Part shown: in pieces, positions 25,289-34,578 of the stretch
Position numbering within the stretch: the stretch's first letter is position 1
Layout: the number at the start of each line of letters is the position of its first letter
From: Methanomassiliicoccus sp.
GTDB taxonomy: Archaea; Thermoplasmatota; Thermoplasmata; Methanomassiliicoccales; Methanomassiliicoccaceae
DNA length: 64,000 nucleotides
Direction: 5' to 3'
NCBI GenBank assembly: GCA_012719175.1
Contig: JAAYAX010000007.1
Span: 1-64,000, forward strand
Notes under the pieces: generated by a model
Database searches by the model: none
Told to the model about the DNA's origin: nothing
What the model saw: the letters and a program-made list of their open reading frames with translations, nothing else
Position numbers and translations under genes: made by a program

Positions 25289-27757
25289 TCATCCCTTGCC
25301 CAGCGCATGATAGTACAGACCGCAGTACATGGGATTGAAGTAGTATCCAGTGACCCACGAGCGCTCGACGTGGAACTGGGTGGCCTGTTTTACCCAGATC
25401 ATGTAGGCGTTGTCATAGCAGGCCAAGGATATGTTGCTGTAGAGCGAGGCCCGATCGGTCTCGTTCAGCTCCACCAGGGCCTCCAGTATCATGGAGTCCA
25501 GAGTGGCATTTTCCATGCCTGTGTAGCCGCTCAGGGCGCCCGTGCTCGACAGCAAGGGGTCAACCTGGCAGTTAGGGTCCGCGTAATCTGGCTGCCATGC
25601 GCAGAAGTATATGGGGAGCTGCCCCATAGCTGCAGCGGTCCAGTAGGCGTTCCACCCCAGTTCCACGACCTCGACCGTGATGGAAGTGGAGATGCTCTCC
25701 ATTCCCTGCTTCAGCAACAGGCTTCCAGCCTTCCACTCGTCGTTCCCCTGAGGGTAGAACAGTTTCACCTGGAACCCCGTTTCCAGGTAGCTCTGCCCCA
25801 GCTGGTCGGGATTCTGCGCCAGGGACAGGTGTTGAGAGGCCTCCGTAAGATCGTACCCATAGAGGGGCACGGAGGGATCGTAGCCGAACATGCCCTGAGG
25901 GATGGGGCCGTTAGGCTGGATGGCGGTGTCGTGCAGGACATCCTGCAGGTACTTTGAATAATTGAACGCGTGCGCGAAGGCCTGCCTGATGTGGACATCT
26001 GTGAAGAAGTCCTGGGAGATGTTACCGATACCGCCAGGAAGGCCAGGGCTGATGTCCTGGTTCATGATGATGAAGTCCAGGTTGAACATGGCCTCCCCTT
26101 CGCTGATGCTCAGGATGTCGCCGTGGCTCCTTATCCCATCAAGGTATTGTCGCCCAACGTACACGTTATCGGCATCGCCGGCAAGAAGGAGCATTTCCCG
26201 GGTGCTCTCCTGCACCACGTTCATGATGATGATGTGGGACAGCTCTGCAGGTCCCTGCCAGTAGTCATCGAACCTGTCCATCTGGATATACTCCTTTGAC
26301 ACCCACTCTCCGAGAGTGTAGGGCCCCGTTCCATCGATGTTGCGGTCCATCCATGTGTTTATGGTGTTGTACTTGTCGCCACCGGGGGTGTGTTCCTGCA
26401 CGTACGCCTCCTCCACCACCGAACCCACCATGAACGCCAGTATGTAGATGAAGGCGGGGAAGGCATTGACCAGATGGAAGGTCACGGTCATGGCGGAGTT
26501 GTCAGATTCAATGGAGGCATCCACGAGCTCCGGGTCCAGGGCCGAGGCGTTGTAATCCTTTATCATCACCTGACCCAGCATCCAGGCCGGCCCGCCAACA
26601 TAGTTCATGGTGAGGACCCGTTCGATGGAGAACTCGACGTCAGAGGGCTTCATCACGTTCCCGGAATGGAACATGACCCCGGAGCGGATGTGGAACGTGT
26701 AGTTCAGGCCATCCGAGGATATGCCTCCATTCTCGACGGTGGGGACCACCGTTGCCAGCATGGGCCTGAGATCAGAGACGGAGGAGCCATTGTACCATAC
26801 AAGGGTCTCGTAGCAATTCTGGATTATCTCCCCTCCGTTCGTCTCCGAGACCCTGGCCGGATCAAGGGTTCTGGGATCGGACACGGTGGCGACTATGAAG
26901 GTACTGGGATTCTTGACGACCTCCTCGGAATTGTAGTTGCTGGGGAGGACCCCTATGGTAATGCAGTAGCCGCCCATGGAGTCATGGACCGAGATCACCG
27001 AGAGCTTGGCCACATACACTGCGCCATCGCCGGCGTACACATGAGTGAGATTGCTGGTGGCATCTACGAAATGATCGGCGAATGCCGTCTGGTTTGCGGC
27101 AAGCAGTGCGGCGACGTCGATGGAGACGGGAGCGGAACCATCGCCATGGTCCAATGTCATGGTCTTGATGTACTTGTTCGACAACAGGGAGGCCCAAGTG
27201 GAGCCGCTGAGGCCTGTGCTCCACGCTCGCGAGGATGAGGTGTCGAAGTGAACGGAGGTGCTGGTGTTGATGAGCTTGTCGCTGACGGCCATGAACGCCT
27301 GTGGCGATGTGGAGTTGGCCGTGTTGGCATTGGGGTTCACAGAGCTCTCGATGATAGTGATCGCCAGAGGCGAGGCCCAGTTGGTGGCAGATTTACCTTT
27401 GTTGTCCTTAACTGTGAGGAAAACCATGTACAGGCCCGGGACATCGTAGAAGTGAGCGTTTGTAGAAGAAGTGGTGTTTTCAATGGTGCCGTCACCAAAG
27501 TTCCATTGGTAATTGGTGATCTTACCTGTGGAGGTGCTGGTAGAAGCATTGAAAGTTATGGGATCCCCGACCGCCGCCGCCGTCCTGTCCGCGACCACTT
27601 CCGCGGCGGTCTTGCTCTCACCGCTCCCCATCAACAGGATCGCACCGGCGATGGCGGCGATCATCAAGACCACGCTCAACAAGATAGCGATGGCCTTCGT
27701 GGATGGCCGTTTCTTCTGTACATCCTCAGGAAGGGTGCGATTGTCTGCTCCCACCAT
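25289..27757 (-). CDS. Extracellular solute-binding protein (family 5) with N-terminal PKD domain
   Basis: 822 residues, long for the family (about 520-600). One N-terminal helix (AIAILLSVVLMIAAIAGAILLMG, about 22-45) anchors it to the membrane. A PKD domain follows (about 55-140; YQWNFGDGT and YMVFLTVKDN), then a second beta-rich spacer, then SBP_bac_5 beginning near DPRTLDPARVSETNGGEIIQNCYETLVWYN. It catches peptides or a related oligomer outside the cell for the permease. Asn-rich NxT/S sequons fit archaeal N-glycosylation. The C-terminus lacks a second anchor. Confidence 0.9.
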   Translation of the reverse strand: MVGADNRTLPEDVQKKRPSTKAIAILLSVVLMIAAIAGAILLMGSGESKTAAEVVADRTAAAVGDPITFNASTSTSTGKITNYQWNFGDGTIENTTSSTNAHFYDVPGLYMVFLTVKDNKGKSATNWASPLAITIIESSVNPNANTANSTSPQAFMAVSDKLINTSTSVHFDTSSSRAWSTGLSGSTWASLLSNKYIKTMTLDHGDGSAPVSIDVAALLAANQTAFADHFVDATSNLTHVYAGDGAVYVAKLSVISVHDSMGGYCITIGVLPSNYNSEEVVKNPSTFIVATVSDPRTLDPARVSETNGGEIIQNCYETLVWYNGSSVSDLRPMLATVVPTVENGGISSDGLNYTFHIRSGVMFHSGNVMKPSDVEFSIERVLTMNYVGGPAWMLGQVMIKDYNASALDPELVDASIESDNSAMTVTFHLVNAFPAFIYILAFMVGSVVEEAYVQEHTPGGDKYNTINTWMDRNIDGTGPYTLGEWVSKEYIQMDRFDDYWQGPAELSHIIIMNVVQESTREMLLLAGDADNVYVGRQYLDGIRSHGDILSISEGEAMFNLDFIIMNQDISPGLPGGIGNISQDFFTDVHIRQAFAHAFNYSKYLQDVLHDTAIQPNGPIPQGMFGYDPSVPLYGYDLTEASQHLSLAQNPDQLGQSYLETGFQVKLFYPQGNDEWKAGSLLLKQGMESISTSITVEVVELGWNAYWTAAAMGQLPIYFCAWQPDYADPNCQVDPLLSSTGALSGYTGMENATLDSMILEALVELNETDRASLYSNISLACYDNAYMIWVKQATQFHVERSWVTGYYFNPMYCGLYYHALGKG

Positions 27758-28069
27758 AAACGTCTCCTCACCTCTCCCCAGCAGCCAGAAGGGAAGAATA
27801 ATATGGGATTAAGGTAAAACTATAAATATATTCTGAGGTAAGTATTGATTAATTATCATCATCCGAAATAACATCTATAACTAGTCTCTAATTATTTTAT
27901 CATCCAGTGTTCATCATACCGAGATCCCTGCTCGATAGAGCGGTCGTTGAGCATATTTGTACGAAGGTCATTATTGCAGAACGAAACATGATAATAAGGC
28001 GCCGTGGTCTGCCATAAGTTATTCAATTACGGCGGCGAGAACGTAAGCTCGTGGGCAGGGTCCTGCTCA
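27758..28069. other. Intergenic region carrying the transporter promoter
   Basis: About 310 bases. On the minus strand TATTTATAGTTTTA (about 27818-27832) is a good TATA box, 60-75 nt before the binding-protein start. Downstream of it there is AT-rich sequence only. No gene seen. Confidence 0.5.
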
Positions 28070-28741
28070 TCATCGGAGGACCCGGAGATCAACTCCGGCG
28101 GGATTGAGGTCCCATATCAGCTCCCGGGCGATCCTCAGCTTCTGCCGCTTCACATCGATGTTCCTTCCGGCCTTGGGACGAGGGTTGTCCATGTCGAAGC
28201 CTATGAGGTCGATACGCGTGGCCCCAAAGTGCCGAGCTAGCATGACCGCGCGGTCGCCGTCGGTGAACCCCCCGAAGTTGAACATGCCGTTGATCGGCCG
28301 GGATTGGGTGGTAGGAGTGATCATCCCGCTGAACCACGGCACATATCTCTCGATGCGGTCCAGGTTGTCACCGTGGGCCAATATCACCGCCACCGACCCC
28401 TGGGCATTGGCACAGATCTGGTCCTCGACCTCGCCGTCGAGATCGGTCACGATCACATCCGGCACCATGCCCACCTCGTGCATGAGCTTGGAGGTCGCCC
28501 CGTCGGCTGCCAGCACCGTTCCTTGGGGAGCATGCCTGCGCAGGTCCGATTCCAGGTTGGGGCCGTCACCAAGGACCGTCACCCTCTCGCCTATGAGGCA
28601 TTGGAGGCAGTCAGGATCGCAGATGGTCTTGCCCTTGCTCAGCTGCAGGAGGCGGCGAGCAGAGGCCTCGTCATCCTGCACAGAGAGCCTCAATTCGCTC
28701 ACTATACGGTCGTAGTATGGCTCCCACTCAGGGAAATCCAT
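28070..28741 (-). CDS. mptE: 6-hydroxymethyl-7,8-dihydropterin pyrophosphokinase, MptE type
   Basis: 223 residues of the DUF115/MptE family. Signatures are VTVLGDGPNLESDL, VLAADGATSKLMHEVGMVPDVIVTDLDGE, AVILAHGDNLDRI and FNFGGFTDGDRAVMLARHFGATRIDLIGFDMD. It transfers pyrophosphate from ATP to 6-hydroxymethyl-dihydropterin, a step to tetrahydromethanopterin or folate in archaea. It follows the DUF373 gene by 8 bases on the same strand. Confidence 0.93.
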   Translation of the reverse strand: MDFPEWEPYYDRIVSELRLSVQDDEASARRLLQLSKGKTICDPDCLQCLIGERVTVLGDGPNLESDLRRHAPQGTVLAADGATSKLMHEVGMVPDVIVTDLDGEVEDQICANAQGSVAVILAHGDNLDRIERYVPWFSGMITPTTQSRPINGMFNFGGFTDGDRAVMLARHFGATRIDLIGFDMDNPRPKAGRNIDVKRQKLRIARELIWDLNPAGVDLRVLR

Positions 28742-28749
28742 GGGCCCAC

Positions 28750-29892
28750 CTACTCGGCGCCGTCGGCGTCGACGGCCGCCTCATCTCCTTTTGGGCCGTT
28801 GAGGTCCCGCAAGGAGGTGCTGAGGAGCCCTCCGAACCCTGCCAGAAGGAAGCCGGCGACGATCTCCAGCACGATTATGGTCTGGTCGAAGTCGCTGTAC
28901 CCGAAGAACACCGCGGTGGCGTCCAAAGCGCCCTGGATGATGAAGCCCAGCGCGAAGACGGTGACCGAGGCTATTATGTAAGGGTATGACAGCGTCCCCT
29001 TGTTCAGGTAATGGCTTATGAACAGCCCCATCTGGTATGTGAAGAAGGCGAACACCCACATCCACATCGTACCATTGATGAAGAGCAATATCTTGAGGAA
29101 GATGTCATCATCAGGGTCCACCAGGGCCGCGTCCACTCCATACATGACCCCTAGAAGCACCAGGAGACCGGAAAGGACCACGAACGGCATCAGGGTGCTG
29201 CCCGACCTTATCGCCCTCCGAGCATTGGACCACCAATCGCGGAACCAATCGCCCAGCTTATAGGCGAACACCAGCAGGTATAGGCCCACCACCGCCCAGA
29301 TCAGGGCCAGACCAATGTTCGTGAACGACACATCGGCGCCCCCGTTGAACAGCTTCACCAGCGGGTCCAGCAGAGCGAAGGTACCGAAGACCAGCAGCGC
29401 CAGTCCTATAGGAGGAAGCAAGCGCTTGCGGATCTTGTCGTCGTTGAGCATCTTGATCAGAATGTAGTAAGTGCTCTCTACCGTCGGCGCCTGCTTGACG
29501 AACACCTTCCGGACCGAGTCCACCTTGACGCGGGAGGATATGACGGGGTAGATGTACTCGTCCTCCGCCCCATCGGACACCAGGACCACACGGTCCGGCT
29601 TCACCTCCTTGAGCACAGTCTCCAGCTGCGTGGAGAGGGCGAGATCGCTCTGATATCCCACATGGGTGTCGCCACATAACGTGGCCACCACCACGTCCAT
29701 TCCCTGCTTCAGCATCTCATCGTACAGGCTCACGGCGGCCAGAACGGTGTTGATATCGGAATCCTCGGGATCCTTGACGCCGAGGGACATGGCGGCGTTG
29801 AGGTTCTCCTCGCGACCGATGAATGGGCTATTAAGGCCAGTCTTGGACCCAAAATCATCATCTCGGTCGACGCAGAGGACTAAAGTTCTCAT
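28750..29892 (-). CDS. DUF373 family membrane protein
   Basis: 380 residues. The N-terminal half is soluble: MRTLVLCVDRDDDFGSKTGLNSPFIGREENLNAA, then AVSLYDEMLKQGMDVVVATLCGD and PDRVVLVSDGAEDEYIYPVISSR, the DUF373 hallmark. The C-terminal half has six hydrophobic segments. Function is unknown; the family is archaeal. It probably forms an operon with mptE. Frameshift-free and of normal length. Confidence 0.88.
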   Translation of the reverse strand: MRTLVLCVDRDDDFGSKTGLNSPFIGREENLNAAMSLGVKDPEDSDINTVLAAVSLYDEMLKQGMDVVVATLCGDTHVGYQSDLALSTQLETVLKEVKPDRVVLVSDGAEDEYIYPVISSRVKVDSVRKVFVKQAPTVESTYYILIKMLNDDKIRKRLLPPIGLALLVFGTFALLDPLVKLFNGGADVSFTNIGLALIWAVVGLYLLVFAYKLGDWFRDWWSNARRAIRSGSTLMPFVVLSGLLVLLGVMYGVDAALVDPDDDIFLKILLFINGTMWMWVFAFFTYQMGLFISHYLNKGTLSYPYIIASVTVFALGFIIQGALDATAVFFGYSDFDQTIIVLEIVAGFLLAGFGGLLSTSLRDLNGPKGDEAAVDADGAE

Positions 29893-30193
29893 CCTATATT
29901 CCTATCCAGTTCCCTCAATATTAAATTTTCCAGTTGTTCCCTGATCCTGTCGTATTCTGATAGCAGATGAACGGTCCATGATTGGTGCGATAGTTAATCC
30001 TTCCTATGGTCGATGTGTAAAAGATGAAAAACAGAAACATCTAAGGAGCGCTTATTATAAAAATTACCTTCGGATGATGGTGTGGCCATGTGTCAACCTG
30101 ATCCCTTCCGGCAAGAATCGGATGTATCAAAAGTTGATTTTCCTGTCAAAACGATTATAATAAAGGTAGCAAATCCAAAGGATTGGAAATCTT
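29893..30193. promoter_or_regulatory. Divergent promoter region
   Basis: 300 bases between the DUF373 gene and the zinc-ribbon gene. TTATAATAAAGG (30154-30165) is a TATA box about 30 nt before the ATG at 30194, so that mRNA is nearly leaderless. Nothing else recognised. Confidence 0.5.
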
Positions 30194-30973
30194 ATGGACA
30201 AAACAACTGGCCTCAAGGAATGTCCTCGCTGTGGTCTGAGGAACCGTCGGGGAGCTTACCAATGCGATTTCTGCGGTTGGGACTTCAAGACCGCCTCCGA
30301 TGACTGGATGGGCCAATTGAACGATCTCGAGAAGATAAACCGGGAGGTGGCCACCGTGGACATGGACACCTCAACGATGTCCAAGATCGAGCTCACCATG
30401 AGACGTCCCGCCGAGATACCGGTCAAGGAGAGGAAGCCGGAGCCTCCAGCGGAGCCCGTCCACATAACCGCCCAGGACCATGGCGATGTCATAGCGCAAC
30501 CGGTGGCGGAAGTGCACACCGTGGCCGAGCCGGTCGTGGAGGCGGTGACGGAAGCAGCGGTCAAGGAGGAGGCCCCGGTGGAAGTTACTTCGCCCGCGGC
30601 CACCGCAATTGCCGCCCCGAGTGGAGAAGCGCATGTGCACAGCCAGGTCAAGGAAGAGAGCGGACTTACCGATCTCCTCCATAGCCGATATGTCCTCCCT
30701 GGAGGCATGGTCACCGCAGGATTAGCGGCCTATGCCGCAGGCATGCTGATGGTTTCCTCTCAGATGGTGGGCACCATGGTCGGTTGGGGCATCGCGGTCC
30801 CTGCATCAGGCCTGATGGCTTACGGCGTCATGCGCCTAGCTCCCATGTTAAAGCGTAACATAGGTGAGCGGGAGACCGTCCTTTGCCCGGTATGCCACGA
30901 GGTTGTGGGCGATAAGGATGCCCGTTGCCCCTCCTGCGGTGTCAGGTTCCAGGAGTCCTCGGCCAAGAGGTAG
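30194..30973 (+). CDS. Membrane protein with N- and C-terminal zinc ribbons
   Basis: 259 residues. N-terminal zinc ribbon C10xxC13...C24xxC27 (CPRCGLRNRRGAYQCDFCGW), a long Ala/Glu/Pro/Val-rich linker (about 75-150) likely disordered, two transmembrane helices (about 165-215, with the Gly/Met-rich GMLMVSSQMVGTMVGWGI), and a second ribbon CPVCHEVVGDKDARCPSCG. This is a scaffold architecture common in Thermoplasmata membranes; function unknown. It ends 4 bases before the MBL-fold gene, so the two are probably co-transcribed. Confidence 0.7.
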   Translation: MDKTTGLKECPRCGLRNRRGAYQCDFCGWDFKTASDDWMGQLNDLEKINREVATVDMDTSTMSKIELTMRRPAEIPVKERKPEPPAEPVHITAQDHGDVIAQPVAEVHTVAEPVVEAVTEAAVKEEAPVEVTSPAATAIAAPSGEAHVHSQVKEESGLTDLLHSRYVLPGGMVTAGLAAYAAGMLMVSSQMVGTMVGWGIAVPASGLMAYGVMRLAPMLKRNIGERETVLCPVCHEVVGDKDARCPSCGVRFQESSAKR

Positions 30974-30977
30974 GGGC

Positions 30978-31613
30978 ATGAGGATCACATGGCACGGTCA
31001 CTCCTGCTTCGAGCTCAGGAACACCATGGGTGTAGTGATAGATCCCCATGACGGGAAGTCCATTGGCATCAAGCCCCCAGTGGTGAAGGCCGACATCGTG
31101 CTCGTCACCCACGAACACTTCGACCACAACTGCGTCCGCATCGTCAAGGGGGATCCCGTTGTCGTTCGTGAGCCCGGCGAGCACACGCCCAAGGGATTGC
31201 GGATCATCGGCCTGCCCACGTTCCATGACCACGAGTCCGGGACCAAGAGAGGCCGCAACATCATCTACACCTTCGTGTTCGATGGCATCCGCATATGCCA
31301 CTGCGGCGACCTCGGGCACATGATCACCAATGAGCAGATAAGGACCATCGGCCCGGTGGACGTGCTCTTCGTCCCAGTAGGGGGGACCTTCACGCTGGAC
31401 CTTGCAGAGGTGAGGGAGCTGATATCTACATTGAATCCCAGCATCGTCGTGCCGATGCACTATCGTTGGGGCAGCCTTTCCATCTCTGTACAGACCATCG
31501 AGCCCTTCCTCGAGGACATACCCGAGGAACAGGTCCTGGGGGTCGGCAACGAGGTCGAGCTGATAAAAGAAGAACTGCCTCCGGTCACAGAGTATTGGGT
31601 CTTCTCCCCTTGA
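30978..31613 (+). CDS. UPF0173-type metal-dependent hydrolase (MBL fold)
   Basis: 211 residues from ATG 30978; the frame is open further upstream but that overlaps the previous gene. The start MRITWHGHSCFEL and the zinc motif THEHFDHN are the UPF0173 signature. Other metal-site histidines are in TFHDHESG, HCGDLGH and VVPMHY. It is a metallo-beta-lactamase-fold hydrolase of unknown substrate, cytoplasmic. Confidence 0.92.
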   Translation: MRITWHGHSCFELRNTMGVVIDPHDGKSIGIKPPVVKADIVLVTHEHFDHNCVRIVKGDPVVVREPGEHTPKGLRIIGLPTFHDHESGTKRGRNIIYTFVFDGIRICHCGDLGHMITNEQIRTIGPVDVLFVPVGGTFTLDLAEVRELISTLNPSIVVPMHYRWGSLSISVQTIEPFLEDIPEEQVLGVGNEVELIKEELPPVTEYWVFSP

Positions 31614-31637
31614 CGCAGAGATGAGAATTTTTCAGGA

Positions 31638-32294
31638 TCACGGGAACAGTGCGTCCTCGACCCTACCCAGTTCGATGGGCGTGGAGCGGAAGCCTATGGC
31701 CGCGCCCTTGGTGTTGGCGATCATGCACGCCCCGACCATGGGCGAGCCGTAATTGAGGGTCCCGATCGCTGCAGGGACCTTGAAAAGGGATCGCAGCATC
31801 TCCAGCTCGGCCTTGGTGGTGGATGGGTGGCAGAGGATGCCCTTATTGGTGGCAACGCAGACCGATCCCACGGTCTTATGGCCCGCCACCATGCCCTGCA
31901 CCACCTCGACCTGCAGGATGTCCGTGATCTGCTTGATCGCCGTACGTCCCAGGTCTGGATTTACCAAGGCAGCGTTGTCGTTGACCAGGATGTTGTTTCC
32001 GCAGGCGCTCATGCGGTCCCTGATCCTCTTGAACGGCAGGAGCTTCATGATAGGACGGACCTCGGACAGCGCCACCATGCCTGAGGTGATGCCCCCGTAG
32101 GAGTTCATGGCCGTCAGCGACCCTAGTATGTTAGAGGAGGCCAGAGGGGTCTGAATGACCGTGGCCTCCATACCTTCCGCTATATCATCAATCAGCGGCT
32201 GGGGTGCGTCTGGAGGAACAAGAGCGATGCTCTCATTGGCCACACAATATACTCCGATGAAGGAATTGCCATTGTAGCTAGAGAGCTTCATCAT
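31638..32294 (-). CDS. eif6: Translation initiation factor aIF6
   Basis: 218 residues, five-fold repeated pentein fold. Motifs are SYNGNSFIGVYCVANE, LVPPDAPQPLIDDI, GNNILVNDNAALVNPDLG, GSVCVATNKGILCHPSTT and NYGSPMVGACMIANTKGA. It binds the 50S subunit at L14/L23e and blocks subunit joining. It ends the operon rps19e-pdcd5-rpl39e-rpl31e-eif6, an arrangement conserved in Euryarchaea. Confidence 0.96.
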   Translation of the reverse strand: MMKLSSYNGNSFIGVYCVANESIALVPPDAPQPLIDDIAEGMEATVIQTPLASSNILGSLTAMNSYGGITSGMVALSEVRPIMKLLPFKRIRDRMSACGNNILVNDNAALVNPDLGRTAIKQITDILQVEVVQGMVAGHKTVGSVCVATNKGILCHPSTTKAELEMLRSLFKVPAAIGTLNYGSPMVGACMIANTKGAAIGFRSTPIELGRVEDALFP

Positions 32295-32308
32295 CTACAG
32301 CACCGTGT

Positions 32309-32581
32309 TTACTCTTCCACGGTGGCGTCCTCGGGCAAGGAGACCTCGACCAGCCCATCCTCGAACTTTACGGCCTTCACTGTGATGTACAGGGGGGGCC
32401 TCTGGATCCCGTTGACCCATATGGCTTCGTTGAGGCGGTGATCGATCCAAATGTCGTCCTCCTTGGCCTTCATGTGGCGGATGACGTGTTCCCGGATCTC
32501 GTTGATGGCCCTCTTGGCCCTCTTGGAGCGGGGAGCGGCCTTGGTCTTTCTGAGCGTGATGTTCATGATCTTCTCGTCCAT
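32309..32581 (-). CDS. rpl31e: Ribosomal protein L31e
   Basis: 90 residues from MDEKIMNITLRKTKAAPRSK; the ATG at 32581 follows GGAGTGAT at ideal spacing, while an ATG 9 bases upstream would overlap the L39e stop. IREHVIRHMKAKEDDIWIDHRLNEAIWVNGIQ is the family core. It is part of the 50S subunit near the exit tunnel. Confidence 0.96.
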   Translation of the reverse strand: MDEKIMNITLRKTKAAPRSKRAKRAINEIREHVIRHMKAKEDDIWIDHRLNEAIWVNGIQRPPLYITVKAVKFEDGLVEVSLPEDATVEE

Positions 32582-32586
32582 GCAGA

Positions 32587-32742
32587 TCACTCCTTGAGCT
32601 TGCTGTGCCTCCAGCTCCTTCTCTTAGGATGCCGGAGAACGGTCCTGTTGGTCCTCATCATGACCCAAGCAGGTACCCTGCGGTTTGACTTTTCCGCCCT
32701 CATTAGGCGGGCCTTCATAGCTGTCGGCTTGTTCCTGGCCAT
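32587..32742 (-). CDS. rpl39e: Ribosomal protein L39e
   Basis: 51 residues, read directly from the complement (ATG 32742, TGA 32587-32589): [20 protein letters not shown], then [13 protein letters not shown] and the C-terminal [11 protein letters not shown]. This is the complete L39e, which lines the peptide exit tunnel. It begins 4 bases after the PDCD5-like gene ends and ends 5 bases before L31e starts. Confidence 0.95.
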   Translation of the reverse strand: MARNKPTAMKARLMRAEKSNRRVPAWVMMRTNRTVLRHPKRRSWRHSKLKE

Positions 32743-32746
32743 AAGA

Positions 32747-33088
32747 TTACACCCTTTCGATCTTAATATCTCTTTTCTGTGGCGACACTTTCCTCAGGAT
32801 TGACTTCAAGGTGTTGTCGTCCAATTGACCCTGGATCCTTCCCATCTGCAGTAGGCGGATGAGCTGGTCCTCTACTGCGGCAGCGACGTCAGGATGAGCC
32901 ATCCTGACCTTACCCAGTCGCTCTCGAGCTTCCGGGGTTAGTATCTGCCGCATGATGGCCTGACGCTCTGCTTCCATCTGCTTCTGACGTTCGGCCATCA
33001 TAGCCTGTTGCTGCAGCTGGGCCTCTTGGGACTGCTGCATCTGGGCCATCTTACGGCGTCGAAGTTCCTCGAGCTCGGCGTCCTGCAT
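32747..33088 (-). CDS. PDCD5-like DNA-binding protein
   Basis: 113 residues starting at [20 protein letters not shown]; a 39-residue upstream extension of the frame is not family-like and overlaps S19e, so it is excluded. A long basic/Gln-rich N-terminal helix precedes the three-helix core ([37 protein letters not shown]). The C-terminus [17 protein letters not shown] is typical. The archaeal homologue of human PDCD5/TFAR19 binds DNA or chaperonin; its role in archaea is open. Located in the ribosomal operon, as in most Euryarchaea. Confidence 0.93.
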   Translation of the reverse strand: MQDAELEELRRRKMAQMQQSQEAQLQQQAMMAERQKQMEAERQAIMRQILTPEARERLGKVRMAHPDVAAAVEDQLIRLLQMGRIQGQLDDNTLKSILRKVSPQKRDIKIERV

Positions 33089-33110
33089 CTGAATACCTCC
33101 ACTATCGAGA

Positions 33111-33536
33111 TCAGTGGGTCTCGTCGTACACTTCCTTGGCGACCTTGTCGAGCATGGCCTGACCCTTGGGAGTGATGACCCTTCCGTCCCTCTTCTGCTT
33201 GGCAATTAGACCGGACTGTTCCAGCTGGATAAGGCAACGGCGAGCGATAGCCCGGCTGCCCTTCACTGCCTTGTTGGGCTTGGAACCGCGGTCTGCGAAC
33301 CCGCCGTACTCCCCGGCGAGCCGGGAGGTCCCGATGGGTCCCTTAAGGTAAACCTTCCTCAATACCGAGGCCGACCGAGTGTACCACCAGTCATCCTGGA
33401 CGGGGGCCTTCTCGGTGTGCCTTCCGGTCTTCGCGAACTCTGCCCACTCCGGGACCTTGATCGTATCCATCTGCTTCAACTGAGCCGCGGCCTTGGCGAT
33501 AAGCTTCTCCGGCGGGACATCATAGACTGTGACCAT
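33111..33536 (-). CDS. rps19e: Ribosomal protein S19e
   Basis: 141 residues. MVTVYDVPPEKLIAKAAAQLK, PEWAEFAKTGRHTEKAPVQDDWWYTRSASVLRKVY, GPIGTSRLAGEYGG and RRCLIQLEQSGLI are family blocks. It is a 30S head protein. First gene of the S19e to aIF6 operon; its promoter would be in the AT-rich sequence at 33545-33600 on the minus strand. Confidence 0.96.
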   Translation of the reverse strand: MVTVYDVPPEKLIAKAAAQLKQMDTIKVPEWAEFAKTGRHTEKAPVQDDWWYTRSASVLRKVYLKGPIGTSRLAGEYGGFADRGSKPNKAVKGSRAIARRCLIQLEQSGLIAKQKRDGRVITPKGQAMLDKVAKEVYDETH

Positions 33537-33901
33537 CTAACCTACCTCGAAATGATATTGATACTACCCAAATATGGATAATGCCTACGGCATTAATATA
33601 GAGGTCGTATAAAAGCGTTTCCAGAGGAGATTGTATCTGGAAAGACCCCTAACTCACTCTGCCAGCAGGGAACGCCTCCTCAAAGGGAGGTGCTGCGGAC
33701 GGACAATCGCTGGTGAGCTAAATAACCTTGCCCTCGTCCTCGGTCCGAGAAAAGGGCTGGTGCTGATGGGCGACCATGCGCTCCGGTCCCATCCCCACTT
33801 CGTAGAATCGTGCTCGTAACTCACGTGTAGGGTGTGGTTGCGGTGGCGGCCTGGAGGGAGAATTCGGCGGTCTAAAATAGTAAGGAGGGGATTGACGAGG
33901 C
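33537..33901. other. Intergenic region with promoter and strongly folded sequence
   Basis: About 365 bases. GTATAAAAGCG (33607-33617) on the plus strand is a good TATA box not followed by a gene until 33902. Downstream are inverted repeats: TTTCCAGA (33618-33625) with TCTGGAAA (33636-33643), GCCTCC with GGGAGG (33674-33690) and GATGGG with CCCATC (33765-33793). It could be a long structured leader of ubiX or a small RNA gene. No known RNA family was recognised. Confidence 0.4.
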
Positions 33902-34444
33902 ATGCGATTCATCGTTGCCATCACCGGATGCTCCGGTATCCGCTACGGAGCAAGGCTCCTTCAGGAGCTAGATGGTGAGAAGGAACTGATCATATCCGAC
34001 ATGGGCAAGAAGGTCCTGGAGGAGGAGACGGACCTCGAGCTCAAGGCCCTGGAGCCTCTGGTGGATGAGATGTACGACAACGATGACCTTTTCGCCCCGC
34101 CGGCATCCGGAACCCACAAGGCCGATGCCATGATCGTCTGCCCCTGCACCCAGTCCACAATGGCCAAGATATCATCGGGCTGCTCTGACAGCCTCATCAC
34201 CAGGGCAGCTTCGGTAGCATTGAAGGAGAGAAGGAAGCTGATCCTAGTTCCCAGGGAGACGCCCCTGAGCGTGATTATGCTTGAAAACGAGCTTAGGCTT
34301 GCCCGGGCGGGAGCGGTGATACTCCCGGCCTCGCCTGCCTTCTACCAAATGCCACGGAGCATCGACGACATGGTCGACTTCGTAGTAGGCAAGATCCTAG
34401 ACCAGGTGGGCCAGGAACACAACCTCTTCAAGCGCTGGGAGTAA
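33902..34444 (+). CDS. ubiX: Flavin prenyltransferase (UbiX family)
   Basis: 180 residues. N-terminal FIVAITGCSGIRYGARLLQEL is the FMN/phosphate loop; CPCTQSTMAKISSGCSDSLITRAASV and KLILVPRETPLSVIMLENELRLARAGAVILPASPAFY are the UbiX hallmarks. It makes prenylated FMN for UbiD-type decarboxylases. No ubiD is adjacent. GGAGGGGATTGACGAGGC precedes the ATG, a strong ribosome-binding site. Confidence 0.94.
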   Translation: MRFIVAITGCSGIRYGARLLQELDGEKELIISDMGKKVLEEETDLELKALEPLVDEMYDNDDLFAPPASGTHKADAMIVCPCTQSTMAKISSGCSDSLITRAASVALKERRKLILVPRETPLSVIMLENELRLARAGAVILPASPAFYQMPRSIDDMVDFVVGKILDQVGQEHNLFKRWE

Positions 34445-34578
34445 GGGCCGCCCCATCGGTCCCCTTTTCTCGTTCGATATCGTTGTTCTGAGGACCAGGC
34501 GATCGGGTCGAAGAGTGTGGTCCGCGCACCCTCTGGGCACGGTCCTCATTCCTCGCTCGAACGGTCCTGGGCGCTAGT

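Noticed and set aside
26390-27238. 282-codon plus-strand open frame
   Set aside because: Antisense shadow of the solute-binding protein; no family motif, no ribosome-binding site, composition follows the complement.
33633-33645. GTATCTGGAAAGA shared with 52284-52296 (complement)
   Set aside because: A 13-base match is expected many times by chance in 64 kb on two strands.
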